Assembly: GCA_035452965.1 (NCBI GenBank)
Contig: DAOTCE010000014.1
Span: 61,012-125,011, forward strand
DNA from: Candidatus Paceibacterota bacterium
GTDB taxonomy: Bacteria > Verrucomicrobiota > Verrucomicrobiia > Limisphaerales > UBA8199
Length of the DNA: 64,000 nt
Direction: 5' to 3'
Position numbers and translations under genes: made by a program. This document shows, piece after piece, positions 33,605-41,747 of this stretch. Each line of letters starts with the position of its first letter. The stretch's first letter is position 1. The notes under the pieces are model-generated. The model had not been told where the DNA came from. It worked only from the letters and a program-made list of their open reading frames with translations, and ran no database searches.

Positions 33605-36361
33605 ATGGCAAAAACTGCAAAATACGTATATCTGTTTGGAAACAAGAAGGCTGACGGCAATGGCGGCATGAAACCGCTGCTGGGCGGCAAAGGCGCGAAC
33701 CTGGCGGAGATGAGCCGCATTGGCTTGCCTGTGCCCCCGGGCTTCACGATTACCACCGAAGTCTGCACTTACTACTACCAGAACAAGAAGACCTACCCCA
33801 AGACTCTTGAGCCGGCAGTGAAGGCGGGCGTCGCCTTCATCGAGAAGATCATGGGCACGAAGTTCGGCGACAAGTCCGCCATGCCCTTGCTGGTCTCTGT
33901 CCGTTCCGGCGCCCGGGACTCCATGCCGGGCATGATGGATACCATTCTTAACCTGGGGTTGAACGACGAGACTGTGCTGGCCCTGGTTAATGCCACCAAG
34001 AACGAGCGCTTCGCCTGGGATTGCTATCGTCGCTTCGTCCAGATGTACGGCGACGTCGTGATGGGTGTGCAGAAGCGCGCCGGTGAGGATCACGAGCCCT
34101 TTGAGGTCGTCATCCACAGCTACAAGCATGAGAAATATCATTCTGACATCGAAGACTCCAAGCTTACCGCCGCCGACCAGCAGGAACTGGTAAAGCGGTT
34201 TAAGGCGCTGATCAAAGAGCGCACGGGCAAGGAGTTTCCGCAAGATCCGTGGAAGCAGCTCTGGGGTGCCGCGGGGGCCGTGTTCGGCTCCTGGATGAAT
34301 GACCGCGCCATCGTGTATCGCCGCAAGTACGGCATCCCCTCCGAATGGGGAACGGCCGTCAACGTGCAGGCGATGGTCTATGGCAATACTGGCGATAACT
34401 CCGGATCCGGCGTGGCGTTCACTCGCAATCCGGCCAACGGCGTGAAAGAGTTCTACGGCGAATTCCTCATCAACGCGCAGGGCGAAGACGTGGTCGCCGG
34501 CGTGCGCACGCCGGAACCGGTCTCGCAGCTTATCAACCACATGCCCGATGCGTTCCGGGAGTTGAACGGCATCCGCGCCACCCTGGAGAAGCACTTCAAG
34601 GACGTGCAGGATTTCGAGTTCACGATCCAGGATGGCAAGGTGTTCATGCTCCAGACCCGCAACGGCAAGCGCACCGCGTTTGCCGCGCTGAAGTTCTCCA
34701 TTGATATGGTGAACGAGAAGCTCATTGACTGGCAGACCGCCATCAAGCGCAATCCGGCTGACCAACTCGACCAACTCCTGGCGCCGATCTTTGATGCGAA
34801 GGCAGAGAAGGCCGCCAAGATCATCGCCAAAGGCCTGCCGGCGGGTCCGGGCGCCGGTTCGGGCAAGCTCTATCTCAATGCCGACCGCGCCGCCGCTGCC
34901 GCCGCAAAGGGTGAAAAGGTGCTGCTGGTCCGCAATGAAACCTCGCCGGAGGATCTGCGCGGCATGATCGCCGCCGAAGGCATCCTCACGGCCAAAGGTG
35001 GCGTCAGCTCGCATGCGGCACTGGTTGCCCGGCAGATGGGCAAGGTCTGCGTGTGCGGCGCCGGCGCCCTGCAAATAGACTACGACGCCAAGACCGTAAC
35101 CGCCGCCGGCACCACCTTCAAAGAAGGCGACTACCTGTCTATCAACGGCACGCTCGGCAATGTCTATGCCGGCCAGCTTCCGACCGCACCTTCCGAGATC
35201 GTCCAGGTCCTGGTCCAGAAGACCCTCGACGGCTCGAAGAGTGAGACCTACCAGATGTTCAAGAAGCTCATGGATTGGTGCTCGAAGGTGACCAAGCTGC
35301 AGGTTCGCACCAATGCCGACGCGCCGGATCAGACTGCGAACGCGATCGCGTTTGGCGCCACTGGCATCGGGCTGACCCGCACCGAGCACATGTTCTTCGA
35401 AGGCAACCGCATTGATGCCATGCGCGAGATGATCCTCGCGGACAATGTGGCAGATCGCAAGAAAGCGCTGGCGAAGCTCCTGCCCTACCAGAAGGGCGAC
35501 TTCGTGGGCATCTTCAAGGCCCTCAAGGGATTCCCGGCAACCATTCGTTTCCTGGATCCGCCGCTCCACGAGTTCCTCCCGCACGAGGAAGCGGCGCAGC
35601 AGGACCTTGCCGCCAAGATGAACCTGCCGGTTGAGAAGATCGAGCAACGCGTGAAAGAACTCCATGAGTTCAACCCCATGCTCGGTTTCCGCGGCTGCCG
35701 CCTCGGCGTCGTCTATCCGGAAATCTCCGAAATGCAGGCTCGCGCCATCTTTGAAGCCGCCGCCGAAGTGCAAAAGGCCGGCATCAAGGTGAAGCCCGAG
35801 GTCATGATCCCGCTGGTCGGGTTCAAGAAGGAACTCGACCTCCAGGTCGAGGTTGTCCACCGCGTGGCCAAAGAAGTGATGGCTGAGCAGAAGGTGAAGC
35901 TCGATTACATGGTCGGCACCATGATCGAAATCCCCCGCGGCGCGCTGACGGCGGACGAAATCGCCGAAACCGCCCAGTTCTTCAGCTTCGGCACCAACGA
36001 CCTGACGCAGACCTGCCTGGGCATGAGCCGCGATGATTCCGGCTCCTTTATCCCGGCATATCAGGAGAACGAAATCGTCAAGACCAACCCGTTCGCCTCG
36101 GTTGACCAGACCGGCGTGGGCGAGCTGATGAAAATCGCGGTGAAGAAGGGGCAGGCGACGCGTCCTGGCATCAAGCTGGGCATTTGCGGTGAGCACGGCG
36201 GCGACCCGGCCAGCGTGAAGTTCTGTCATCGGATCGGCCTCACCTACGTGAGCTGCTCGCCCTTCCGCGTGCCCGTGGCGCGCCTGGCCGCGGCGCAGGC
36301 TGCCCTCGAGGATGCGACGCAAAAGAAAGGCAAAGGCGCCAGGAAGTCGGCCAAAAAGTAG
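33605..36361 (+). CDS. ppdK: Pyruvate, phosphate dikinase
   Basis: A 918-residue cytoplasmic enzyme interconverting pyruvate, ATP and phosphate with phosphoenolpyruvate, AMP and pyrophosphate. The N-terminal ATP-grasp part begins YVYLFGNKKADGNGGMKPLLGGKGANLAEM and contains VSVRSGARDSMPGMMDTILNLG. The swivelling phosphohistidine domain has TAKGGVSSHAALVARQMG with H470. The C-terminal PEP/pyruvate barrel ends in GICGEHGGD with catalytic C861. All regions are intact and the length is typical. In an organism of this type it may run in the glycolytic direction using pyrophosphate or in gluconeogenesis; sequence does not decide. A strong terminator follows the stop. Confidence 0.98.
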   Translation: MAKTAKYVYLFGNKKADGNGGMKPLLGGKGANLAEMSRIGLPVPPGFTITTEVCTYYYQNKKTYPKTLEPAVKAGVAFIEKIMGTKFGDKSAMPLLVSVRSGARDSMPGMMDTILNLGLNDETVLALVNATKNERFAWDCYRRFVQMYGDVVMGVQKRAGEDHEPFEVVIHSYKHEKYHSDIEDSKLTAADQQELVKRFKALIKERTGKEFPQDPWKQLWGAAGAVFGSWMNDRAIVYRRKYGIPSEWGTAVNVQAMVYGNTGDNSGSGVAFTRNPANGVKEFYGEFLINAQGEDVVAGVRTPEPVSQLINHMPDAFRELNGIRATLEKHFKDVQDFEFTIQDGKVFMLQTRNGKRTAFAALKFSIDMVNEKLIDWQTAIKRNPADQLDQLLAPIFDAKAEKAAKIIAKGLPAGPGAGSGKLYLNADRAAAAAAKGEKVLLVRNETSPEDLRGMIAAEGILTAKGGVSSHAALVARQMGKVCVCGAGALQIDYDAKTVTAAGTTFKEGDYLSINGTLGNVYAGQLPTAPSEIVQVLVQKTLDGSKSETYQMFKKLMDWCSKVTKLQVRTNADAPDQTANAIAFGATGIGLTRTEHMFFEGNRIDAMREMILADNVADRKKALAKLLPYQKGDFVGIFKALKGFPATIRFLDPPLHEFLPHEEAAQQDLAAKMNLPVEKIEQRVKELHEFNPMLGFRGCRLGVVYPEISEMQARAIFEAAAEVQKAGIKVKPEVMIPLVGFKKELDLQVEVVHRVAKEVMAEQKVKLDYMVGTMIEIPRGALTADEIAETAQFFSFGTNDLTQTCLGMSRDDSGSFIPAYQENEIVKTNPFASVDQTGVGELMKIAVKKGQATRPGIKLGICGEHGGDPASVKFCHRIGLTYVSCSPFRVPVARLAAAQAALEDATQKKGKGARKSAKK

Positions 36362-36399
36362 GGCTAACGTCAGAGCCGTCGAGCTGACGGCTTGAATTC

Positions 36400-36434
36400 A
36401 AGGCCGTTCTGTGAAAGCAGAGCGGCCTTTTCTC
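36400..36434 (+). terminator. Rho-independent terminator after ppdK
   Basis: aaggccgttctg (36400-36411), a 6-base loop, and cagagcggcctt (36418-36429) form a 12-bp stem with one G-U pair, followed by a T-rich tract. A smaller hairpin, agccgtc/gacggct, lies just before it. Confidence 0.85.
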
Positions 36435-36622
36435 TTACCAGGCCGTTTCACCCGTACTTTGTTTGGATCAACGTCCTCGGCGTCGGCAGCTCGGTCAACC
36501 GGAGCACTCGCCTGGGAAGAAAGGCTGATGACAATTCGCATACCATGATTGCCATCCGATGCGAATGGAGGCTGGCGGAGCAAGGGTGAACGTGGCAAGC
36601 TGGGCGCAGCACAATTTACCGT

Positions 36623-37087
36623 ATGAAGATCGCTATCGGTTCAGATCACGCCGGGTTCCAATACAAGGGCAAGATCCGGGAGTTCCTTGAAAAGTCGGGC
36701 CACGGCGTTACGGATTTCGGCACGCATTCCGAGGAGGCGACCGACTATCCTCTGTTCATCCGGCCTGTGGCGGAGGCAGTGGCGCGAGGGGACTTCGACC
36801 GCGGCATTGTCCTGGGCGGATCGGGCAATGGCGAAGCAATCGTAGCCAATCGCGTCAAAGGCATCCGGTGTTCGCTGTGCTGGAACGTGGAGTCCGCGCG
36901 ACTGGGCCGCCAGCATAACAACGCCAATGTTCTCTCGCTCGGCCAGCGGATGATGACCCTGGAAACCGCGCTCCAGATTGTCCAAACCTGGTTGGAAACG
37001 GCCTTCGAGGGTGGCCGGCATCTGCGGCGCATCGAGCTGATTGACGCCCCGACGCAACCGGCGCTCAGTTCCCCACCCGGCGCCTAA
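36623..37087 (+). CDS. rpiB: Ribose-5-phosphate isomerase B (RpiB/LacAB family)
   Basis: A 154-residue sugar-phosphate isomerase of the pentose phosphate pathway, converting ribose 5-phosphate to ribulose 5-phosphate. N-terminus MKIAIGSDHAGF and the phosphate-binding GGSGNGEAIVANRVKGIRC are typical. In E. coli RpiB this loop carries a catalytic cysteine; here the loop is G-S-G-N-G-E, as in the mycobacterial type, where a glutamate does the work. Family members that isomerise other sugars (allose, galactose) exist, so ribose is the likely but not proven substrate. The stop overlaps the 3' end of the convergent fumarase beta gene by four bases. Confidence 0.93.
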   Translation: MKIAIGSDHAGFQYKGKIREFLEKSGHGVTDFGTHSEEATDYPLFIRPVAEAVARGDFDRGIVLGGSGNGEAIVANRVKGIRCSLCWNVESARLGRQHNNANVLSLGQRMMTLETALQIVQTWLETAFEGGRHLRRIELIDAPTQPALSSPPGA

Positions 37088-37659
37088 AGGTGCTTGGCCA
37101 GCTCGGCCTGGCTGGCGGCCAGGACGTCCTTGTGCAGCGAGTTGCCGTGGGCGTCAATGGTCACTACCGCGGGAAAGCTGACGACCTGGAACTCCCAGAT
37201 GGCTTCGGGCGCGCCAAACTGCTCCATGAAATAAACGTTTGGCACGCGCTCGATGCATTCGGCGAGCACTTGGGCCGCGCCGCCCACCGCGTGCAAATAG
37301 ACGCACCCGTGTTCCTTGCAGGCCGCGACGGTCTTTTCCCCCATCCCGCCCTTGCCGATCACCCCGCGCAAACCGAAGTCGCGGATAATCTGCCACTGGT
37401 AAGGCTCTTCGCGAATGGACGTGGTGGGGCCAGCAGCGACGCACTTCCAGTTGCCCTGCTCGTCCTTGATGATAACGGGGCCGCAATGGTAGAGGACGCC
37501 GCCCTGGAAACTGACGCCTGCGGGGAGCTGGCCGCCCTCGTGCAGGTACTTGTGGACCGCGTCACGGCCGGTAAAGAGCGTGCCGGTGATGAGGACTTCC
37601 TCGCCGACCTTGAGTGAGCGGACGGCAGATTCGGAGATGGGAGTGGTGAGGGTGGTCAT
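37084..37659 (-). CDS. Class I fumarate hydratase (or L-tartrate dehydratase), beta subunit
   Basis: A 191-residue subunit of an iron-sulfur hydro-lyase which, with the alpha subunit encoded just upstream, would interconvert fumarate and malate. Typical stretches: ISESAVRSLKVGEEVLITGTLFTGRDAVHKYL, GPTTSIREEP, VIGKGGMGEKTVAACKEHGCVYLHAVGGAAQ, and FPAVVTIDAHGNSLH. The longest frame begins far upstream; the ATG at 37659 is chosen because the conserved N-terminus starts there and it overlaps the stop of the preceding membrane-protein gene by four bases (ATGA). Fumarate versus tartrate cannot be settled from sequence alone; fumarase fits a central-metabolism neighbourhood. Confidence 0.9.
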   Translation of the reverse strand: MTTLTTPISESAVRSLKVGEEVLITGTLFTGRDAVHKYLHEGGQLPAGVSFQGGVLYHCGPVIIKDEQGNWKCVAAGPTTSIREEPYQWQIIRDFGLRGVIGKGGMGEKTVAACKEHGCVYLHAVGGAAQVLAECIERVPNVYFMEQFGAPEAIWEFQVVSFPAVVTIDAHGNSLHKDVLAASQAELAKHL

Positions 37660-38051
37660 AAGGTCAGGGCCGAATTGAACCAACTTTTGGCGTCGGGTTT
37701 CAGCCAGTAGATCAGCAGGGGCACGGCAGCCGGGAGGATGCAGCAACTGGTCATCCCGATGCAGATGAGCACTAGGCTGTATACCCAGACCCAGGGTCTG
37801 CGCGGCAGCACAAAAGGCAGGGCGAACACGACGGCGAACACCAACCCAACGGCCAACAGGACGCCCGCCTGAATTTTGAGGACGAAGGCATCCTCCCGGC
37901 TGGATCGGGTTCCCGCGAAGAAGATCAAAGGCGCGGCGAGCACACAGAGCGCATAGACACCGGTCATGCATCCGCTGTAAATGCGGAACCAGAACACGAC
38001 CTTCGGCGGCACGGGATGAATTGCCTGGGAGCCGGGAGTCAGGGATTCCAT
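37656..38051 (-). CDS. Small four-helix membrane protein between fumarase subunits
   Basis: A 131-residue protein with about four transmembrane helices: near 19-45 (VVFWFRIYSGCMTGVYALCVLAAPLIFF), 60-85 (AGVLLAVGLVFAVVFALPFVL) and 90-118 (VYSLVLICIGMTSCCILPAAVPLLIYW, probably two). No family is recognised. The gene sits between the two fumarase subunits, 3 bases after alpha and overlapping beta by four (ATGA), so it is made in fixed order with them. It might anchor the enzyme or transport a dicarboxylate, but nothing in the sequence shows this; 131 residues is small for a transporter. Confidence 0.75.
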   Translation of the reverse strand: MESLTPGSQAIHPVPPKVVFWFRIYSGCMTGVYALCVLAAPLIFFAGTRSSREDAFVLKIQAGVLLAVGLVFAVVFALPFVLPRRPWVWVYSLVLICIGMTSCCILPAAVPLLIYWLKPDAKSWFNSALTL

Positions 38052-38054
38052 AGT

Positions 38055-38933
38055 TTAATAGAGCCAGTTGGTGATATTGCCGCCAGCATCAAGAGCCACA
38101 CCCTGCCGGCGGTAGGCCCAGCACATGTAGCTGATGCTGACAAAGTAGGAGGCGGGCAGGCGGTTCAGCACGCCGATCTTGGCGCCCAGCAAGGTGGTCT
38201 TGCCGCCGAAGCCCATGGGCCCGATTCCGAGTTGGTTGGCGGTGTCAACGATGTCGCGCTCAAGCCTGCCAAGGTCGGGGTTGGGGTTGGTGTCGTCGAG
38301 TTTGCGGAGGAACTGCTGCTTGGAGAACTCGTAGCCGGTGGCGCGGTCGCCGCCGATGCAGACGCCGAGGATGCCTGGCCCGCAGCCTTTGCCCTGGGCC
38401 TGCAAGACCGCATCGAGGATCGCCTTGCGGCAGCCGTCGAGGTCGCGGTTGGCCTTGAGCTTCTCGTTGGGCAGAGAGTATTGGGCGCCGACGTTTTCGC
38501 AGCCACCGCCTTTGAGGATAAGTCGGACGCGGACCTCGGGAGCAGCCTGTTGGTGAAAGTGGATGGTCGGCGAGCCAGGCCCGACGTTGGTGCCGTCATT
38601 CTTGCCGGTGACGGAGTCCACGGAGTTCTGGCGGAGGAAGCCCTTTCTGGTGGCGAGCTTGACGGCTTCGCGGGCGGCCCGCTCGAATGCGCCCTGGTCG
38701 AAGCCCAGCGGGCAATCCACGTAAAAGATGATGCTGCCGGTATCCTGGCAGATGGGCTGGGACTTGTTCCTGGCGAGAGCGATATTCTGCTCGATGATGC
38801 GCATGGCGCTCGCCGCGATGGTGCCCTGCTGCTCGCGTTCCAACGACGCGACGATAGCCCTGTGGACGTCGTCGGGGATTTCGGCCGAGGTGCGGCGGAT
38901 GAGTTCCAGCAGCGAATCTTGCAGCACATTCAT
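38055..38933 (-). CDS. Class I fumarate hydratase (or L-tartrate dehydratase), alpha subunit
   Basis: A 292-residue subunit that carries the [4Fe-4S] cluster of the two-subunit hydro-lyase. The three candidate cluster cysteines lie in PICQDTG, KGGGCENVGAQ and GCGPGILGVCIGGDRA. Other marks of the family: QNSVDSVTGKNDGTNVGPGSP, and GIGPMGFGGKTTLLGAKI near the end. The frame allows a TTG start at 38969, but the ATG at 38933 (MNVLQDSLLEL) gives the usual length and is preferred. It is the first gene of a three-gene unit with the small membrane protein and the beta subunit. Oxygen-sensitive enzymes of this type are common in bacteria with anaerobic or microaerobic metabolism. Confidence 0.93.
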   Translation of the reverse strand: MNVLQDSLLELIRRTSAEIPDDVHRAIVASLEREQQGTIAASAMRIIEQNIALARNKSQPICQDTGSIIFYVDCPLGFDQGAFERAAREAVKLATRKGFLRQNSVDSVTGKNDGTNVGPGSPTIHFHQQAAPEVRVRLILKGGGCENVGAQYSLPNEKLKANRDLDGCRKAILDAVLQAQGKGCGPGILGVCIGGDRATGYEFSKQQFLRKLDDTNPNPDLGRLERDIVDTANQLGIGPMGFGGKTTLLGAKIGVLNRLPASYFVSISYMCWAYRRQGVALDAGGNITNWLY

Positions 38934-39285
38934 CGTACGCAGGCTAAGCGCGTGCTGAAGGCAAGTCAAACGTCAGGGATTCGAGACTTCCCCCGCATTT
39001 CAGCCGAATGACGTTCTGTGTTCCAAATAGCCAGGGAAAAACGGGGATAAGTTCTGATCTGTGGCGCAGCGACTTGTAACGGAATCTGGTTCCGGTGGCG
39101 TCTCCAATGGCGCTTTCAACGCAAGTGCCAATATTACAGTTGGTTACGCCAAAAACAGCCACAGGTGTCAAGGCTGTATCCAGCTTGTGGATACGGTGTG
39201 GATAGGGGGAGCATACAGTGTGGTCCGCTTGTGCGCCTGCGCCTGCGCCGCGTATTGCCAGGTTAAATGACTGGCTGTCGGCGAG
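38934..39285. other. Intergenic region between argA and the fumarase operon
   Basis: About 350 bases without a credible gene. It includes the hairpin repeat at 39176-39194. No clear promoter was found. Confidence 0.5.
39176..39194. repeat. Hairpin of the GGATACGGTG repeat family
   Basis: gtatcca (39176-39182) and tggatac (39188-39194) pair perfectly around gcttg; cggtgtggata follows. The same words occur at 5735-5766 in inverse orientation. Confidence 0.6.
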
Positions 39286-40566
39286 CTACTTGAGCTTCTT
39301 GAGCAAGACTTTGGAGTTGCGGCCGCTCTGGTCGTATTTGTCACGGCGTGAGGGGGGGAGGTCGTCGGGGCTGCCCTCAGCGAAGCCGCCCTTGGATTGG
39401 AACCAGGTGAAGGCCTGGGTGGAGAGGGCGATTAGCTCCCGGAGGCCCAGCTCGCGGGCTTTATTTTCCACGTATTGGACCAGCTTGCGGCCAATGCCCT
39501 GGTTTTCGTGCGCGGGGCTGACGTAGAGGCAGGCCAGTTCGCCCTTGCCGAGGTCCGGCCAGGTGTGAAGGGAAACGCAGGCCACCGGGTTTTTGTCTAT
39601 CTCGAAAATGTAGTAGTCACCGAGGTGCTTTTCGATGGACGAACGGGTGCGCTTGACCAGTTCCTCGGATTCAACCGAGCGGCGGGTCAGGTTGAGGATG
39701 CTGCGGATGTCCTTCTTGAGGGCACGGCGGATCTGTTGAAATTCATTGCCATAGACGAGGGTGCCGACGCCTTCGTTGGTGAAGACTTCGGCCAGCAACC
39801 CCTCCTCGACCGTGCCGTTGATGACGTGGACGCGGGGCACGCCGGCTTTGCAGGCGGCGGCCGCGTGGATGGCCTTCGAAAGCATATCCGGGCGGATGTC
39901 CGGTTTCTGGAGCGCGAGCACAGATTCCAGATCCGAGAGGGGCATCTGGCGGATGATGTGGTCGCCGACCTTGATGCCATCGTATGGGGTAATGAACATC
40001 AGCTTGGTAGCGCTGAGCGCCTCGGCAACGGCCAGGGCGACGCCGTCGGAGTTGACACGGTAGGTCTTGCCTTCGCCGTCAAAGCCCAGGGGAGGCAGAA
40101 TAGGGATGATGCCGTGCTCGAGGAGTTGCTGGAGCATCTCGACGTCCACGCGCTCGACTTTGCCGGTAAAGAGGTGATCCACGCCGTGGAGGATGCCGAC
40201 CGGGTGCGCGATGATGGCATTAGTGGAGGCGGCGCGGAGGTCTATCGCGGAGAGACCCTCCAGAATCTCGTGGGTGAGGCGGTTGGCGGCGGTCAGGGCG
40301 AGCTTGAGCGTAGCGTCGTCGGTGACGCCGGTCCCGTCGAGGTTGGAGGGAGTCTGGCGTCTCTCTTGAGCCAACGCGTTAATCTGAGCGGAGGCTCCAT
40401 GGACGAGGGCGATGCGGATGCTCAGGGAGCGCAGCACGGCGATGTCCACCAGGATGTTGGCGAAGTTCTCGTCGGTGACGATCGCGCCATCCACGTTGAT
40501 AATGAACGTCTTCTCGCGGAATTGCGGGATGTACTGGAGTATGCCCCGGAGGTCAGTCAGTTTCAC
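39286..40566 (-). CDS. argA: Amino-acid N-acetyltransferase (N-acetylglutamate synthase)
   Basis: A 426-residue enzyme that acetylates glutamate in the first step of arginine synthesis. The N-terminal two thirds is an amino-acid-kinase-like domain (IINVDGAIVTDENFANILVDIAVL, LVHGASAQI, and GIIPILPPLGFDGEGKTYRVNSDGVALAVAEAL) that in ArgA binds arginine for feedback control. The C-terminal GNAT domain (about 290-426) has ELACLYVSPAHENQGIGRKLVQYVENKARELG, with the acetyl-CoA loop Q-G-I-G-R-K. The arrangement and length match E. coli ArgA. It follows hisC by 18 bases, with pta further upstream, so all three probably share a transcript. Confidence 0.94.
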   Translation of the reverse strand: MKLTDLRGILQYIPQFREKTFIINVDGAIVTDENFANILVDIAVLRSLSIRIALVHGASAQINALAQERRQTPSNLDGTGVTDDATLKLALTAANRLTHEILEGLSAIDLRAASTNAIIAHPVGILHGVDHLFTGKVERVDVEMLQQLLEHGIIPILPPLGFDGEGKTYRVNSDGVALAVAEALSATKLMFITPYDGIKVGDHIIRQMPLSDLESVLALQKPDIRPDMLSKAIHAAAACKAGVPRVHVINGTVEEGLLAEVFTNEGVGTLVYGNEFQQIRRALKKDIRSILNLTRRSVESEELVKRTRSSIEKHLGDYYIFEIDKNPVACVSLHTWPDLGKGELACLYVSPAHENQGIGRKLVQYVENKARELGLRELIALSTQAFTWFQSKGGFAEGSPDDLPPSRRDKYDQSGRNSKVLLKKLK

Positions 40567-40584
40567 GTTAGATTAGACGCGGGA

Positions 40585-41703
40585 TTATACGGCGGCGGCG
40601 GCGGGCTTGGCGAGAGTGGATTTGAGCGCCTCCAGGCAGCGCTTGTTCTCTTTAGGCGTGCCGATAGAGATGCGAATCCATTCGGGGAGCGCGTAGCCGC
40701 CCATAGGGCGGACGATGACGCCCAGCTTCTGCAGTTCGTTGAACACGCGCTGGCCGTCGCCGACCCGGACCAGAATAAAGTTGGCTGCGGATGGGACGAA
40801 TTCCAGGCCCAGCTTGCGGAAGGAACGCGCATAGAACTTGAGGCCGCGGGAATTCAGCCGCCGGGTCTTTTCGGCGTGGGCAGTGTCATCAAGGGCAGCC
40901 AGCGCGCCGGCTTGCGCGATCACATTGATGTTGAAGGGCTGGCGAATCTTCTCCAGATCGGCGATCAGGTCTGGGTGGCCTACGCCGTAACCGAGGCGCA
41001 GGCCGGCCAGGCCGTGGATCTTGGAGAAGGTGCGCATGAGCAGCAGATTGGGCCGGCGGCCGGCGCGGATCTCAGGCACGAGGTCGAAGGACTGGTCCAG
41101 GAACTCGATATAGGCCTCATCCATGGCCAGCACTACGTTTTCCGGGACAGCGGCGACGAACCGCGCAAGGTCTTCCGGGCGAACGCAGGTGCCGGTGGGA
41201 TTATTCGGGTTGGCCACAAAAACAACCCGCGTATTTGGCGTGATTGCGGCCAGCATGGCATCAAGATCGTGGCCGTAATTCTTCGCCGGCACGATGACCA
41301 GTTTGCCGCCGAACAGGGCCGTGACGATGGGATAGACAGCGAAGCAATACTGCGAAACGACCACTTCGGCGCCGGGGGCGATGAGAGCGTGGCCAACGAA
41401 TTCAAGGACTTCATTGGAACCGTTGCCGAGGATTAAGTGAGCAGGCGTCACGCCCAGTTTGGCGGCGAGTTTCTCTTTGAGATAGTAGGCGTTGCCGTCC
41501 GGGTAGAGGTTTGCCTGAACGAGTGCCTTGCGCATGGCAGCCAGGGCACGACGCGAGGGGCCGAGCGGGTTCTCGTTGGAGGCGAGCTTGATGATGTCGT
41601 CGGCGGACAGGTCGAGTTCGCGGGCGACTTCCTCGATCGGCCGGCCGGGTTGATAAACGGGTATCGCTTGGAGATTCAGATTAGTCGAGTAAGGGAGGGG
41701 CAT
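40585..41703 (-). CDS. hisC: Histidinol-phosphate aminotransferase
   Basis: A 372-residue PLP enzyme of fold type I that converts imidazole-acetol phosphate to histidinol phosphate in histidine synthesis; HisC proteins often also act on aromatic amino acids. Key marks: PYQPG-like VYQPGRPIEEVARELGL-type N-terminus (here IEEVARELDLS), KLASNENPLGPS, LGNGSNEVLE, ANPNNPTGT, DEAYIEF, and the PLP-lysine stretch RTFSKIHGLAGLRLGYG. R at the end (PEWIRISIGTP) contacts the substrate carboxylate. The frame extends upstream to 41751, but the ATG at 41703 (MPLPYSTNLNLQAIP) fits better. It sits between pta and argA, an amino-acid-linked operon. Confidence 0.95.
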   Translation of the reverse strand: MPLPYSTNLNLQAIPVYQPGRPIEEVARELDLSADDIIKLASNENPLGPSRRALAAMRKALVQANLYPDGNAYYLKEKLAAKLGVTPAHLILGNGSNEVLEFVGHALIAPGAEVVVSQYCFAVYPIVTALFGGKLVIVPAKNYGHDLDAMLAAITPNTRVVFVANPNNPTGTCVRPEDLARFVAAVPENVVLAMDEAYIEFLDQSFDLVPEIRAGRRPNLLLMRTFSKIHGLAGLRLGYGVGHPDLIADLEKIRQPFNINVIAQAGALAALDDTAHAEKTRRLNSRGLKFYARSFRKLGLEFVPSAANFILVRVGDGQRVFNELQKLGVIVRPMGGYALPEWIRISIGTPKENKRCLEALKSTLAKPAAAAV

Positions 41704-41747
41704 GAGAGGAATCAGTGTTAAGCGGTTGCTTCCTGGATGGCGCCGAC

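Noticed and set aside
33521..36322. 933-residue open frame on the strand opposite ppdK
   Set aside because: It is a shadow of the pyruvate phosphate dikinase gene; the translation is rich in His, Asp and Gly without any domain, and ppdK is intact.
39475..41436. 653-residue frame opposite argA and hisC
   Set aside because: It spans two well-recognised genes on the other strand and has no protein-like features.
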